Source of the DNA: Polyangiaceae bacterium
Lineage (GTDB): Bacteria; Myxococcota_A; Polyangia; Polyangiales; Polyangiaceae
Reading direction: 5' to 3'
NCBI GenBank assembly: GCA_022842465.1
Contig: JALHPN010000072.1
Coordinates: forward strand, 1 to 38,129
DNA length: 38,129 nt
Below are positions 16,816 through 24,691 of the stretch, in pieces; position 1 is the first letter of the stretch, and every line of letters begins with the position of its first letter. The position numbers were made by a program, and so were the translations under genes. The notes beneath the pieces were generated by a model, which saw nothing but the letters and a program-made list of their open reading frames with translations, was not told where the DNA came from and ran no database searches.

Positions 16816-18303
16816 TCACTGTCCCTCGACGCACTGGGGCTTGAAGTGCTTGCGACCCGCCTCGTCCACATAAAAAGGCGGATCGCAGGGATCCGGCCGG
16901 GCGGGAGCGGTCGCCGTCACGACGGGGCTCGCGGGCGACGCCTTCGGAGCATGCCACCGTGGTCGCTTCCCGGTCGCGGTCGCGGTCGTGGTCGCGCTGG
17001 CGGCCGCGCTCGCGCTCACGACGGCGGACGGCGTCCGCGGCTCGGCGCTCACCGCCGTGCTCGCGGCGCTGCCGGTCGCGGGAGGGCTCTCCGGAAGGAC
17101 GACGGCGCTCGCGTTCGGCTGCGTCGCCTTCGCCGCGTCGCGCGCCTTCCAGCGCTGGACGCCGACCCCCGCCGCGCCGAGCACGAGGAGGAAGCCGAGC
17201 GCGATCCCGAGCGCGACGCCGCCGCGCCCTGGCGCTTCGCGGGTGGGGGCCGACGTGTAGGCGGGCACGGCGGGCGGTGAGGGAAGGCTCGCGACCGGGA
17301 CGGGGCCCCCGAGCTGCACCGCGCGCCCGCTCGCGATCGTCGGCGCCGTCTCGACCGCCCGAAGCATCGCCCCGCGGGCGGCGAGCGGCTCCGCCGCGAG
17401 GGTCGCGACCCAGTTCGCGACGTCGGTCGGCGACGCGAGGCGGGCGGAGCGCTCGATGTCCTGCGCCATCTCGAGGGCCGTCGCATAACGCTGCTCCGGG
17501 TCGCGCGAGAGCCCGCGCATCACGACATCGTCGAGCGGAACGGGCTCGCCGAGGACCTCGCTCGGACGCCGGATCGCGGAGGCGAGGACCTGGCCCCAGA
17601 CCTCGAGATCCGAGCCGCCGCGGAAGAGACGCTGCGCGCAGAGCGTCTCCCAGAGGACGACGGAGAGCGCGTAGACGTCGGTCTGATGCGTCGCCGGCTG
17701 GAACTGCAGCTGCTCGGGCGCCATGTACGGGACCTTGCCGCGGATGTGGCCCTCGCGCGTCGTGCTCATGCTCCCGACCGCCTTCGCGATCCCGAAGTCG
17801 AGGAGCCGCGCGCTGCCGTCGGCGCCGACGAGCACGTTCTGCGGGGAGATGTCCCGGTGCACGACGTGGAGCGGCGTCCCGTGCGCGTCGCTCGTGCGGT
17901 ACGCCGCGTCGAGCCCGAGCAGGATGCCGTGCGCGATGGCCGCAGCGATCGCCGGAGGGCAGGGCGCGCCGCGCTCCGCGCACGCCCGGAGGAGCTTCGC
18001 GAGCGTCTCGCCGTGCACGTACTCCATGACGAGGAGGAGCTCCCCGTGCTCGGCGATGACGTCGAGCGTCGGCACCACGTTCGGGTGACGGATGCGTTCG
18101 GAGAGCCGTGCCTCCTCGAGCAGCGCCGCGACGAACTCGGGGTCGTTCGCGTACTGCGCGTGGAGGCGCTTCACCGCCACCGGCTTCGAGAAGCCCTGCG
18201 CCCCCTGGAGGCGACCCATGTGAACGAGGGCCATCCCCCCGGACGCGATGACGCCGTGGACCTCGTAGCGTCCGATGACGCGCGGGCCGGTCTCCACGGA
18301 CAT
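16816..18303 (-). CDS. Membrane-anchored Ser/Thr protein kinase
   Basis: The 495-residue protein has a kinase domain at about 12-290: Gly-rich loop IASGGMALVH (19-28), Lys45 in VAVK, HRDISPQN (149-156), DFG (169-171) and APE. A Pro/Thr-rich juxtamembrane region is followed by one transmembrane helix at about 361-382 (VALGIALGFLLVLGAAGVGV). The extracytoplasmic tail is Ala/Ser/Thr-rich and ends in a small Cys-bounded motif (CDPPFYVDEAGRKHFKPQC, Cys473 to Cys491). That tail ending is common among myxobacterial kinases and might be a disulfide-closed sensor element. ATG 18303 is chosen because the domain starts just after it; the open frame upstream to 18444 is not protein-like. First gene of the five-gene minus-strand run. 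Confidence 0.92.
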   Translation of the reverse strand: MSVETGPRVIGRYEVHGVIASGGMALVHMGRLQGAQGFSKPVAVKRLHAQYANDPEFVAALLEEARLSERIRHPNVVPTLDVIAEHGELLLVMEYVHGETLAKLLRACAERGAPCPPAIAAAIAHGILLGLDAAYRTSDAHGTPLHVVHRDISPQNVLVGADGSARLLDFGIAKAVGSMSTTREGHIRGKVPYMAPEQLQFQPATHQTDVYALSVVLWETLCAQRLFRGGSDLEVWGQVLASAIRRPSEVLGEPVPLDDVVMRGLSRDPEQRYATALEMAQDIERSARLASPTDVANWVATLAAEPLAARGAMLRAVETAPTIASGRAVQLGGPVPVASLPSPPAVPAYTSAPTREAPGRGGVALGIALGFLLVLGAAGVGVQRWKARDAAKATQPNASAVVLPESPPATGSAASTAVSAEPRTPSAVVSASAAASATTTATATGKRPRWHAPKASPASPVVTATAPARPDPCDPPFYVDEAGRKHFKPQCVEGQ

Positions 18304-18391
18304 GAACCCGACGATAGCACTTCGGGGCCCGGTCGAGGCCTTGCCTGGCGCCGATGTGGGCCCCACGGATGTCCTCGGAAGGTGAGGCGTC

Positions 18392-18715
18392 GTGCTCGGA
18401 TATGCGTTGGTCAGCGGCTTCGCGGCGGGGGATCGCGCACACACGCTCGCGCGCTTGAGCCACGCCGCGTGCGCGGTCGGCGGGACGATCGTGGACTTCG
18501 GCTTCTACGCGGACGAAGGCGTACGGCTCAGCATCGAGCTCCCCTCTGCGGCGCTGCCGCGTCTCCGTGACGTCCTCGAGGCCGAGGACGTCCATCTCTT
18601 CGAGCAGACACTCCAGGAGATCGACGCGATGGATCTCGCCTCGCCTGAAAAGCCAGTGCTCGCGCTCGTCCACGTCGCGCTCCTCGCGGAGGCCGTGCTC
18701 CCTCACGGCCCTTGA
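18392..18715 (+). CDS. Small hypothetical protein
   Basis: From GTG 18392 the frame encodes 107 residues. A good ribosome site (GGAAGGTGAGG) sits just upstream, which supports it being a real gene. The sequence alternates beta and helix (GGTIVDFGFYADEGVRLSIEL, then PRLRDVLEAEDVHLFEQTLQEI), suggestive of a small alpha/beta, ferredoxin- or ACT-like fold, but I do not recognise a family. There is no signal peptide or membrane helix. It is divergent from the membrane kinase (88-base gap) and convergent with the histidine kinase at 18744 (28-base gap), so it appears to be a single-gene transcript. Confidence 0.6.
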   Translation: MLGYALVSGFAAGDRAHTLARLSHAACAVGGTIVDFGFYADEGVRLSIELPSAALPRLRDVLEAEDVHLFEQTLQEIDAMDLASPEKPVLALVHVALLAEAVLPHGP

Positions 18716-18743
18716 CGAGAGCGTCCGCGCGTCGCGGCCGCGA

Positions 18744-20663
18744 TCAGGCCGATCGGCGCGCCTCGCTCGGGTCGTGCGTGCGCGCCGGGCGCTCGAGCAC
18801 GCGCGTGAGCGACGGCGCGTCGATCGGCTTCACGATGTAGTCGTCGAAGCCCGCGTCGAGCGCTCGCGCCCGATCCTCCGGGCGGCCGTAGCCCGTCACG
18901 GCGACGAGGTAGATCTCCCTGCAGCCGTCGGCGGAGCGGATGTTCTTCGCCACCTCGAAGCCGTCGAGCACGGGGAGCCCGATGTCAACGAACGCGACGT
19001 CGGGCTTCACGGTCATGGCGAGCTCGAGGCCCGACCGCCCGTCACCGGCCGCGTGCACGTCGTGCCCCAGCATGCCGAGCCACGTCTCGAGCAGCTCCAG
19101 GGTGTCGGGGTTGTCCTCGACGACGAGCACGCGGAGCCCCTTCGCCGTCGCGACCGGGACGTCCTCGGCCGGCGCGGCGGCCTGGACCGGACCGGTCAAC
19201 GGCAGCTCGACGGTGAACTCGGCGCCTCGCCCCGGGCCCTCGCTCGCGGCGTACGTTCGCCCGCCGTGCAGCTCGACGAGGCTCCGCACCATCGTGAGCC
19301 CGATGCCCAGGCCGCCGAGCGAGCGCGCGAGCGACTGATCCACCTGCACGAACGGCTCGAAGATCGCCTGGAGCATCGAGCTCGGGATGCCGACGCCCGC
19401 GTCCCTCACGCGGAGCCGCGCGACGGCCGGCTCGTCGGCGACCTCGAGGCTCACGTGGATCTCGGTGCCCGGCTCGGAGTATTTCGAGGCGTTCCCGAGG
19501 AGGTTCATGAAGACCTGCTCGAGGCGGAGGTCGTCTCCGTCGATCACGACGGGGCCGTCGGGAAGCGTGAGCTTCACGCTCTGCTTCCGGCCCTCGAGGA
19601 GCGACTGGCTCCCCAGCACGGACTGTTTCACGACGTGGGCGACGTCGACGCCCGCCTTCCGGATCTCGATCTTACCGCGCGTGATGCGCGAGACCTCGAG
19701 GAGGTCGTCGACCATGCGCGCGAGGTTCCGCGTCTGACGGCTGATGACGTTCCGGAGCCGGACCGACGGGTCGTCGTGCGGGCCCAGGCGGTCCAGGATG
19801 ACGTTCGCCGCGCTGATCGCGTTGAGCGGATTCCGGAGCTCGTGGGCGAGCATGCCGAGGAACTCGTCCTTCCGCTGCGCGGCCTCCGCGAGCTCCTCCG
19901 CGCGCCGCTTGTGCTCCTCGGCGAGCCGCTTGCCGTCCGTGACGTCGGTGAGGACGAGGACGGCGCCCTCCGGTGCGCCGTCCTCGCTCTCGATCGGGTC
20001 GAGGCTCAGGCGGAGCCAGCGTGCGCCGGTGGAGACCTCGAGCTCCTGCCGGCCGGACTGGACGGTGCGGAGGAGCGCGGTGAGCGCCGTCGGCTCGACG
20101 ATCCGCGCGAGGGCTTCGACCGACGAGCGCCCGAGCAGCTCGCCCTTGTCGACGAGTCGTGTCGCGCTCTCGTTGACCTGAACGACGAGCCCGGCCGCGT
20201 CGACGATGAAGACGGCGTCGCGCATCGCGTCGAACGTGCGCTGCAGCTTGCGTCCCGTCCGGCGCTCGCTCGTCTCGGCGCGCCGCGTGCGCAACATCGC
20301 GCGGATGGTCGCGAGCAGCTCGACGTTCTCGATCGGCTGCGCGAGGTACGCGTCGGCGCCGCTGTCGAGGCCCTCGATGCGGCGATCCATCGACGCGAAC
20401 GTCGCCGACGTCTGCACGACGAGGATCGTGGCCGTGCGCGGGTTGGACTTGATGCGACGGCAGACCTCGAGCCCGCTCACGTCGGGCAGGCGCACGTCGA
20501 GGAGCACGAGGTCGGGGCGCTCCCGCGCGACGAGCCGGAGCGCCGTCTCGCCGTCGGCGGCCTCGATCACGCGGTAGCCTCCGCGCTTCAGGATGTTCGA
20601 GTAGAGGTAGCGGGTTGCCTCGTCGTCGTTGACGTTCAGGACGAGCGCGTCGTGCTCGCTCAT
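18744..20663 (-). CDS. Hybrid histidine kinase: REC - PAS - HisKA - HATPase - REC (cytoplasmic)
   Basis: The 639-residue protein has an N-terminal receiver domain (about 5-125) with acidic pair Asp13-Asp14 and phospho-acceptor Asp56. The conserved receiver Lys is Gln109 (AYLAQP), which probably alters its phosphorylation behaviour. A PAS domain (about 140-250) follows, then the phospho-acceptor helix with His274 in MLAHELRNPLNAI. The ATPase domain (about 375-490) has N box NLLGNASKYSE and G boxes DAGVGIP and GLGIGL. A complete C-terminal receiver has Asp560 and Lys612. No membrane segment. The start overlaps the stop of the upstream kinase: ATG 20663 (TGATG) or GTG 20666 (GTGA). It is the last gene of the cobalamin-protein/kinase operon and could take phosphate or signal from the preceding kinase. 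Confidence 0.93.
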   Translation of the reverse strand: MSEHDALVLNVNDDEATRYLYSNILKRGGYRVIEAADGETALRLVARERPDLVLLDVRLPDVSGLEVCRRIKSNPRTATILVVQTSATFASMDRRIEGLDSGADAYLAQPIENVELLATIRAMLRTRRAETSERRTGRKLQRTFDAMRDAVFIVDAAGLVVQVNESATRLVDKGELLGRSSVEALARIVEPTALTALLRTVQSGRQELEVSTGARWLRLSLDPIESEDGAPEGAVLVLTDVTDGKRLAEEHKRRAEELAEAAQRKDEFLGMLAHELRNPLNAISAANVILDRLGPHDDPSVRLRNVISRQTRNLARMVDDLLEVSRITRGKIEIRKAGVDVAHVVKQSVLGSQSLLEGRKQSVKLTLPDGPVVIDGDDLRLEQVFMNLLGNASKYSEPGTEIHVSLEVADEPAVARLRVRDAGVGIPSSMLQAIFEPFVQVDQSLARSLGGLGIGLTMVRSLVELHGGRTYAASEGPGRGAEFTVELPLTGPVQAAAPAEDVPVATAKGLRVLVVEDNPDTLELLETWLGMLGHDVHAAGDGRSGLELAMTVKPDVAFVDIGLPVLDGFEVAKNIRSADGCREIYLVAVTGYGRPEDRARALDAGFDDYIVKPIDAPSLTRVLERPARTHDPSEARRSA

Positions 20664-22702
20664 CACGGGCCTCCGTGTCGGCCGTGGATCCCTGCTTTCT
20701 CCAGGGCGTCTCGGATCCGTCCGATCGCGACCTCGCGCGACAGGGACTGCTTGTGCACGATCGCCGAGGCCTCGACCTCGAGTCGCTTCCTCTCCTCTTC
20801 GGCGAGGTCCTTCGACGTATGGATGATCACGGGGATGTTTCGAGTGACGGGATCCTTCTTGAGCTCGTCGAGCACGTCGAACGCGCTCATCTCCACGAGG
20901 ACGAAGTCGAGGAAGATCACGTTCGGTCGGCGCTCCCGTGCAAGGCGCACGCCTTCCATCCCGGCTGCGGCCTCGAGGACTTCGTAGGGGAGACCGTCGA
21001 GGTGCTTGCGCACCAGATACCGCGACACCTGGTCGTCGTCGATGACGAGGACGCGCTCGACCGCGCCCTGCCGCGCGAGCGCGCGGAGCTTCAGCACGAG
21101 CCAGTCGCGCTCGAGCGGCTTCAAGTGGAACTCGTCGGCGCCGAGGGCGCGAGCCATCGCCTCGCCGCTCGTCGTGACCGTGACCACGAGGGTCGGGATC
21201 TCCCGCGTCTCCGGGCTGTTCTTGAGGTCTCTGAGGAACTGCCAGGAGGTCTCTCCGTCGAGCATGACGTCGAGGACGATCGCCGCGGGCGTGAGCCTCC
21301 GCAGGGCGGCGCGCGCGTCGTCCACGGTGCGCGCGGGTACGACGTTGAACCCCGCCCCCCGGAGGTACTTCTCGTAGAGGAAGAGCGTCTGGCGGTCGTC
21401 CTCCACGACGAGGATCGGCGCGAGGTCCGGCGGCGCTTCGGCGCTCCGCCTCACGAGGTCGTTCAGCTCGCGGGCCTCGGGGTGCACGAGGGGGAGCCGG
21501 AGGTGGAAGGCCGAGCCTTTGCCCTCGGTGCTCTCGACGGTGAGCGTGCCGCCGAGGCGCTCGGCGAGCTTGCGTGACAGCGTGAGGCCGAGCCCGGTGC
21601 CCTTCACGCGCTTCTGCACCGCCGACTCGACCTGGTAGAACTCGTCGAAGATCCGATCGACCTCGCGGGCCGGGATGCCGATGCCCGTGTCGCGCACGGA
21701 GAAGGTCACCTGGTCGCCCTCCACCTTCGCCGAGACCCGGATCGAGCCCCGCTCGGTGAACTTGAGGCTGTTCGAGACGAGGTTCCTGAGGATCTGGGAG
21801 ACCTTCCCCTCGTCCTGCTCGAGGGTGGCCGCGGGCACAGGCTCGAACACGAGGTCCACGTCCGGAGAGCGCGGGAGCGGCCGCAGCATGCCGCGCGCCG
21901 AGACGAACAGCCCCTGGAGCGGGAAGGCGGAGAGGCGGAGCAAGACCCGCCCTGCCTCGACACGGGAGAGCTCGAGCATGTCGTCGACCAGCGCGTTGAG
22001 CGACTCGGCCGACTGGCGGACGAACCCGAGCTGCTTCTCCTGCTCCGCGTTGAGGTCGCCGTCGCTCCGCTCGAGGAGCAGCTTCGTCAGCCCGAGGATG
22101 GAGTTGATCGGGGTCCGGAGCTCGTGGCTCACGTTCGCGACCAGCCTCGTCTTCACCTCATTCAGGTGACGGAGGCTCGTGTCCTTGTCCCCGAGCTCCG
22201 CGTGGAGCGCGACGACGCCACGGGTGCTCTCGTCCAGATCGCGGTGCACGCGGACGAGCTCCTCGTGGCGCCTCAGCAGCTCGCGCTGCTGCCGGTCGGA
22301 CTCGCGGTGGAGCGCCGTCATCTCCGAGAGCGTGCTGCTCACCTGCCCGAGCGCTTGGGCGTAGGCCTCCGAGACGGCGCTCGCGAGGATCGCGATGGTT
22401 CCGTCCTCGAGCTCCGAGGCGTGGAAGGCGAGCACGCGCGGCCGCCCGCCGACGACCATGACGACCTCCCACGGCTCGCGCGCGTCGCCGCCGTGACCGA
22501 GCGCCGCGCTGCGAAGGCGCTCGAGCTTCTCCTGCCCGCCGGGCGCGCAGCGATCGCGGAGGCACGTCCCCTCCTCCAGCTCGAGGCCGCGTCGCGCGCG
22601 CTCGTCGAGCCAACGGACGACCATCTGCGGATCGACGACGAGGCACATCTCGTGGCTCATGCGCTCGAACGCCGCCATGACGTCGCGTCGGGGCGTCAGC
22701 AT
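20663..22702 (-). CDS. Hybrid histidine kinase: PAS-like - coiled coil - HisKA - HATPase - REC - REC (cytoplasmic)
   Basis: The 679-residue protein has an N-terminal PAS-like region (about 5-115) and a predicted coiled coil (about 120-180, rich in Leu, Glu and Arg heptads). The phospho-acceptor is His193 in VSHELRTPIN. The ATPase domain (about 290-405) has NLVSNSLKFTE, DTGIGIP and GTGLGL. Two receivers follow, the first with Asp478 and a Lys-Pro pair, the second with Asp599 and Lys651. All look phosphorylatable. No transmembrane helix, so the input must be cytoplasmic. ATG 22702 lies inside the end of the cobalamin-binding gene (7-base overlap ATGCTGA), implying translational coupling; this is the main reason to link kinase input to the cobalamin protein. 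Confidence 0.93.
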   Translation of the reverse strand: MLTPRRDVMAAFERMSHEMCLVVDPQMVVRWLDERARRGLELEEGTCLRDRCAPGGQEKLERLRSAALGHGGDAREPWEVVMVVGGRPRVLAFHASELEDGTIAILASAVSEAYAQALGQVSSTLSEMTALHRESDRQQRELLRRHEELVRVHRDLDESTRGVVALHAELGDKDTSLRHLNEVKTRLVANVSHELRTPINSILGLTKLLLERSDGDLNAEQEKQLGFVRQSAESLNALVDDMLELSRVEAGRVLLRLSAFPLQGLFVSARGMLRPLPRSPDVDLVFEPVPAATLEQDEGKVSQILRNLVSNSLKFTERGSIRVSAKVEGDQVTFSVRDTGIGIPAREVDRIFDEFYQVESAVQKRVKGTGLGLTLSRKLAERLGGTLTVESTEGKGSAFHLRLPLVHPEARELNDLVRRSAEAPPDLAPILVVEDDRQTLFLYEKYLRGAGFNVVPARTVDDARAALRRLTPAAIVLDVMLDGETSWQFLRDLKNSPETREIPTLVVTVTTSGEAMARALGADEFHLKPLERDWLVLKLRALARQGAVERVLVIDDDQVSRYLVRKHLDGLPYEVLEAAAGMEGVRLARERRPNVIFLDFVLVEMSAFDVLDELKKDPVTRNIPVIIHTSKDLAEEERKRLEVEASAIVHKQSLSREVAIGRIRDALEKAGIHGRHGGP

Positions 22703-23364
22703 CCGAGCTTCTCCTTGCACCGCGCGACGAGGGCCTCGGCGTCGCCGCCGAAGACGCACACGTCGAGGCGCTGGGCGAGCTCCGGGGCCATCTCCACGAC
22801 CACTCCGCCCACGAGGATCGTCGGCGCCGGATCGGCCGCCGCGCGCAGCTCCGCGACGGTCGCCTCGAGCGCGGGGATGTTGAAGGTCATCGCGATCGAG
22901 AGCCCGACCACCGCGGGGCGAAGCCTGCGAACGAGCGCGACCAGGCTCTCGCGCGGCACGTTCGCGCCGAGGAAGCGGACGTCGAAGCCCGCCATCTCGA
23001 GGAAGTCGGCGCCCATCCGCGCGCCGAGCTCGTGGTGCTCGCCCTCGATGCAGGCGACGACCGCCACGTGGCCGTTCCCCCCGACGCGGGGGAGGTGGCG
23101 GTAGAGGCGCGCGAGCACGAGCTGGGAGATGCTCGTCGCCAGATGCTCCTCCGCGACGCCGATCGCGTTCTCCTGCCAGAGCCTGCCGATCTCGCGCTGG
23201 GCCGGCTCGATCACGCCGAGGTGCAGATCCCTCACGCTCACCCCGCTGGCGAGCGCGTCGTCCACGAGCCGAAGGGCTTCGCGCGAGTCGCCGGCGAGCT
23301 GGGCCCTCAGGTAGTCACCCGCGAGGGCGTGAGCGCGGGTGAGGTGCGAAGCCGTCGCCGACAT
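22696..23364 (-). CDS. Stand-alone cobalamin-binding protein with CarH-type B12 photoreceptor signatures
   Basis: The 222-residue protein has a helical B12-binding-2 domain (about 8-92) followed by a Rossmann B12-binding domain (about 97-222). In the helical domain Trp63 is followed, after nine residues, by Glu73-His74: the W-x9-EH motif that in CarH caps the upper face of adenosylcobalamin and supports light sensing. In the Rossmann domain GEHHELG (108-114) gives E-x-H-x-x-G with His111 as the lower axial ligand candidate, again the CarH form and not the D-x-H-x-x-G of methionine synthase. The GG of the nucleotide-loop site is at 186-187. Unlike CarH there is no MerR-type DNA-binding domain and no room for one. 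ATG 23364 is preceded by GAGGG. It is the first gene of a three-gene overlapping run with two hybrid kinases. Confidence 0.9.
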   Translation of the reverse strand: MSATASHLTRAHALAGDYLRAQLAGDSREALRLVDDALASGVSVRDLHLGVIEPAQREIGRLWQENAIGVAEEHLATSISQLVLARLYRHLPRVGGNGHVAVVACIEGEHHELGARMGADFLEMAGFDVRFLGANVPRESLVALVRRLRPAVVGLSIAMTFNIPALEATVAELRAAADPAPTILVGGVVVEMAPELAQRLDVCVFGGDAEALVARCKEKLGC

Positions 23365-23514
23365 TTCCCTCGTCCATAGCGCGAAAATTCGCGACGGTCC
23401 GCGTCGGCGGCGCGTGCGACGCGAGGCCGCGCGTCGCGCCGCCGAACGCTCTGGCTCGTCGTCCGTTCCGGCGGGCGCGTGGCGCTCGCGAGGACGTCGA
23501 GCCGGAGCAGGACG

Positions 23515-23865
23515 TCAGCGGTTCTCGCCTTGCTGGCCGCCCTCGATGTGCTGTCCCCCGTGCGAGATGCTGCTGCCCTCGCCGTTCGGACGGCGGCGCA
23601 CACCCCCGCGACGGACGTGGGGGGCCATCCCGCCCTTCCGCCCGGCCACGCGCGCCTCGTCGCTCGTGAACTGGTGCGCCGTGCCGGCCGCGTGAGCCGC
23701 CTTCCCGCCCTTGCTGGCGATCTCGCGGACGCGGTCACGGTCCATCGCCGCGAAGCCACGGCGCCGGGGACGACGCTCCTCCGTCTCGTTGCTCCCCTCG
23801 GCGCGAGCCGGCGTCTCCGTCGTCTCGTTGCCGTCGCCCGCGTTCGTCTCGTCGATCCACATCAT
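23515..23865 (-). CDS. KGG-repeat stress-induced protein
   Basis: The 116-residue hydrophilic protein contains two copies of the KGG motif: IASKGGKAAH (Lys52-Gly-Gly) and AGRKGGMAPH (Lys77-Gly-Gly), preceded by RRGFAAMDRDRVREIASKGG-like sequence. This matches the bacterial stress-induced KGG repeat family (related to E. coli YciG and to GsiB), whose members accumulate under general or acid stress and are thought to be disordered protectants. The N-terminus is acidic and the tail Gly/His/Gln-rich. ATG 23865 has AGGAG seven bases upstream; the open frame continuing to 24129 is not protein-like. A sigma-54-like promoter at 23932-23947 points at this gene. Confidence 0.85.
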   Translation of the reverse strand: MMWIDETNAGDGNETTETPARAEGSNETEERRPRRRGFAAMDRDRVREIASKGGKAAHAAGTAHQFTSDEARVAGRKGGMAPHVRRGGVRRRPNGEGSSISHGGQHIEGGQQGENR

Positions 23866-24174
23866 GGCTGACTCCTGAGGCACCGCTCGAGGCGGTCCAC
23901 CGGGTTTTGGGTTAGGTCGTATCCCCTCCGAAGCGACGGTCGTGCCAGTGACCAGTTCGTCGGAAATGCAGCGCTCGCCGCAGTTGTTCTGCTCGGGAGC
24001 GCATGAGCTTCGTGTCAGGCCGCGACACTCGTGGCGCCGCGTCTCCATCGAGGCCCCGCCGGTCATGCTCGCGCTAGCGTGCAGTCTGCATACAAAAGGG
24101 ACGCGGCGCGTAGCGCTCTCGCGCCACACGCCGCGGACGCGCGCCTCTACCGCGCGCGTCGAGCGCTACTCGGG
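23866..24174. other. Intergenic region, 309 bases
   Basis: Between the KGG gene and the pseudo-receiver gene, both on the minus strand. It is less GC-rich than its surroundings near 23905-23925 and 24085-24110. It holds the sigma-54-like site for the KGG gene at 23932-23947. No convincing coding sequence, tRNA or strong terminator was seen. The part next to 24174 should contain the end of the pseudo-receiver transcript. Confidence 0.6.
23932..23947 (-). promoter_or_regulatory. Sigma-54-like promoter (-24/-12) upstream of the KGG gene
   Basis: On the minus strand the site reads TGGCACG-N4-TCGCT with a C before it. The -24 element is a perfect YTGGCACG; the -12 element differs from TTGCW by one base (TCGC). 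The GG-to-GC spacing is exactly as required. Transcription would begin near 23921, giving a leader of about 56 bases that includes the AGGAG ribosome site. Chance matches are not rare in such GC-rich DNA, hence moderate confidence. Confidence 0.4.
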
Positions 24175-24630
24175 TCAGCCGGAGTGACCGCGCATGCTGT
24201 CGGGGGCGCGCTCGGCGTCGGCTCGCCCGGCCGCGAGCGAGCGACGCCGACGCGCGGCGAGCAAGCGCTCGAGCTCGAGCGGGTCGACCACCTTCGTGAG
24301 CTGCGCATCGAAGCCGAGCCGTTGCACGACGGGCGGCGCGATGCGCTCCGACAGCCGGCTGACGAGGACGACGAGAGGCGGTCGCCGGATGCCGAGCGCG
24401 GACGGCAAGACGAGCGCGGACCCGTCGCGGAGGAAGGGCGCCACGACGAGCGCGTCGATGTCGTACGCGCACGCGATGGCGAAGGCCTCCGCGTGGGAGC
24501 GCACGACCTCGACGGTGTGACCGAGCGCGTCCAGCCTCGCGGCCAGCACGTCCGTGTGCCTGCGATCTTCGTCGCAGAGCAGCAGCTTCGAGGGAGTGGA
24601 CGTCGCGTTCACGACCGACCGTGGTCGCAT
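24175..24630 (-). CDS. Receiver-like protein lacking the phospho-acceptor Asp (pseudo-receiver)
   Basis: The 151-residue protein begins with LLLCDEDRRHTDVLAARL, the first strand and acidic cluster of a CheY-like fold, and shows the rest of the pattern in order: LGHTVEVVRS, DIDALVVAPF, PPLVVLVSRLS, LTKVVDPLELERLLA. The third strand ends in VVA where receivers have the phospho-acceptor Asp, so it cannot be phosphorylated in the normal way. The Lys in LTKVVDP corresponds to the conserved Lys. Such atypical receivers act by protein contacts. Start is ATG 24630, with GTG 24642 as an alternative. Sixty-one bases separate it from the HicA-like gene upstream on the same strand. Confidence 0.7.
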   Translation of the reverse strand: MRPRSVVNATSTPSKLLLCDEDRRHTDVLAARLDALGHTVEVVRSHAEAFAIACAYDIDALVVAPFLRDGSALVLPSALGIRRPPLVVLVSRLSERIAPPVVQRLGFDAQLTKVVDPLELERLLAARRRRSLAAGRADAERAPDSMRGHSG

Positions 24631-24691
24631 GCGCCGGGCCACGTCGCCCCGCCGGGGTTTCTTCGCGCGGAGCTCTCCCGGGCCCGAGGCG

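Noticed and set aside
23365..23514. Possible small gene or RNA between the B12 gene and the KGG gene
   Set aside because: No frame with a ribosome site and no clear RNA structure; treated as plain intergenic sequence.
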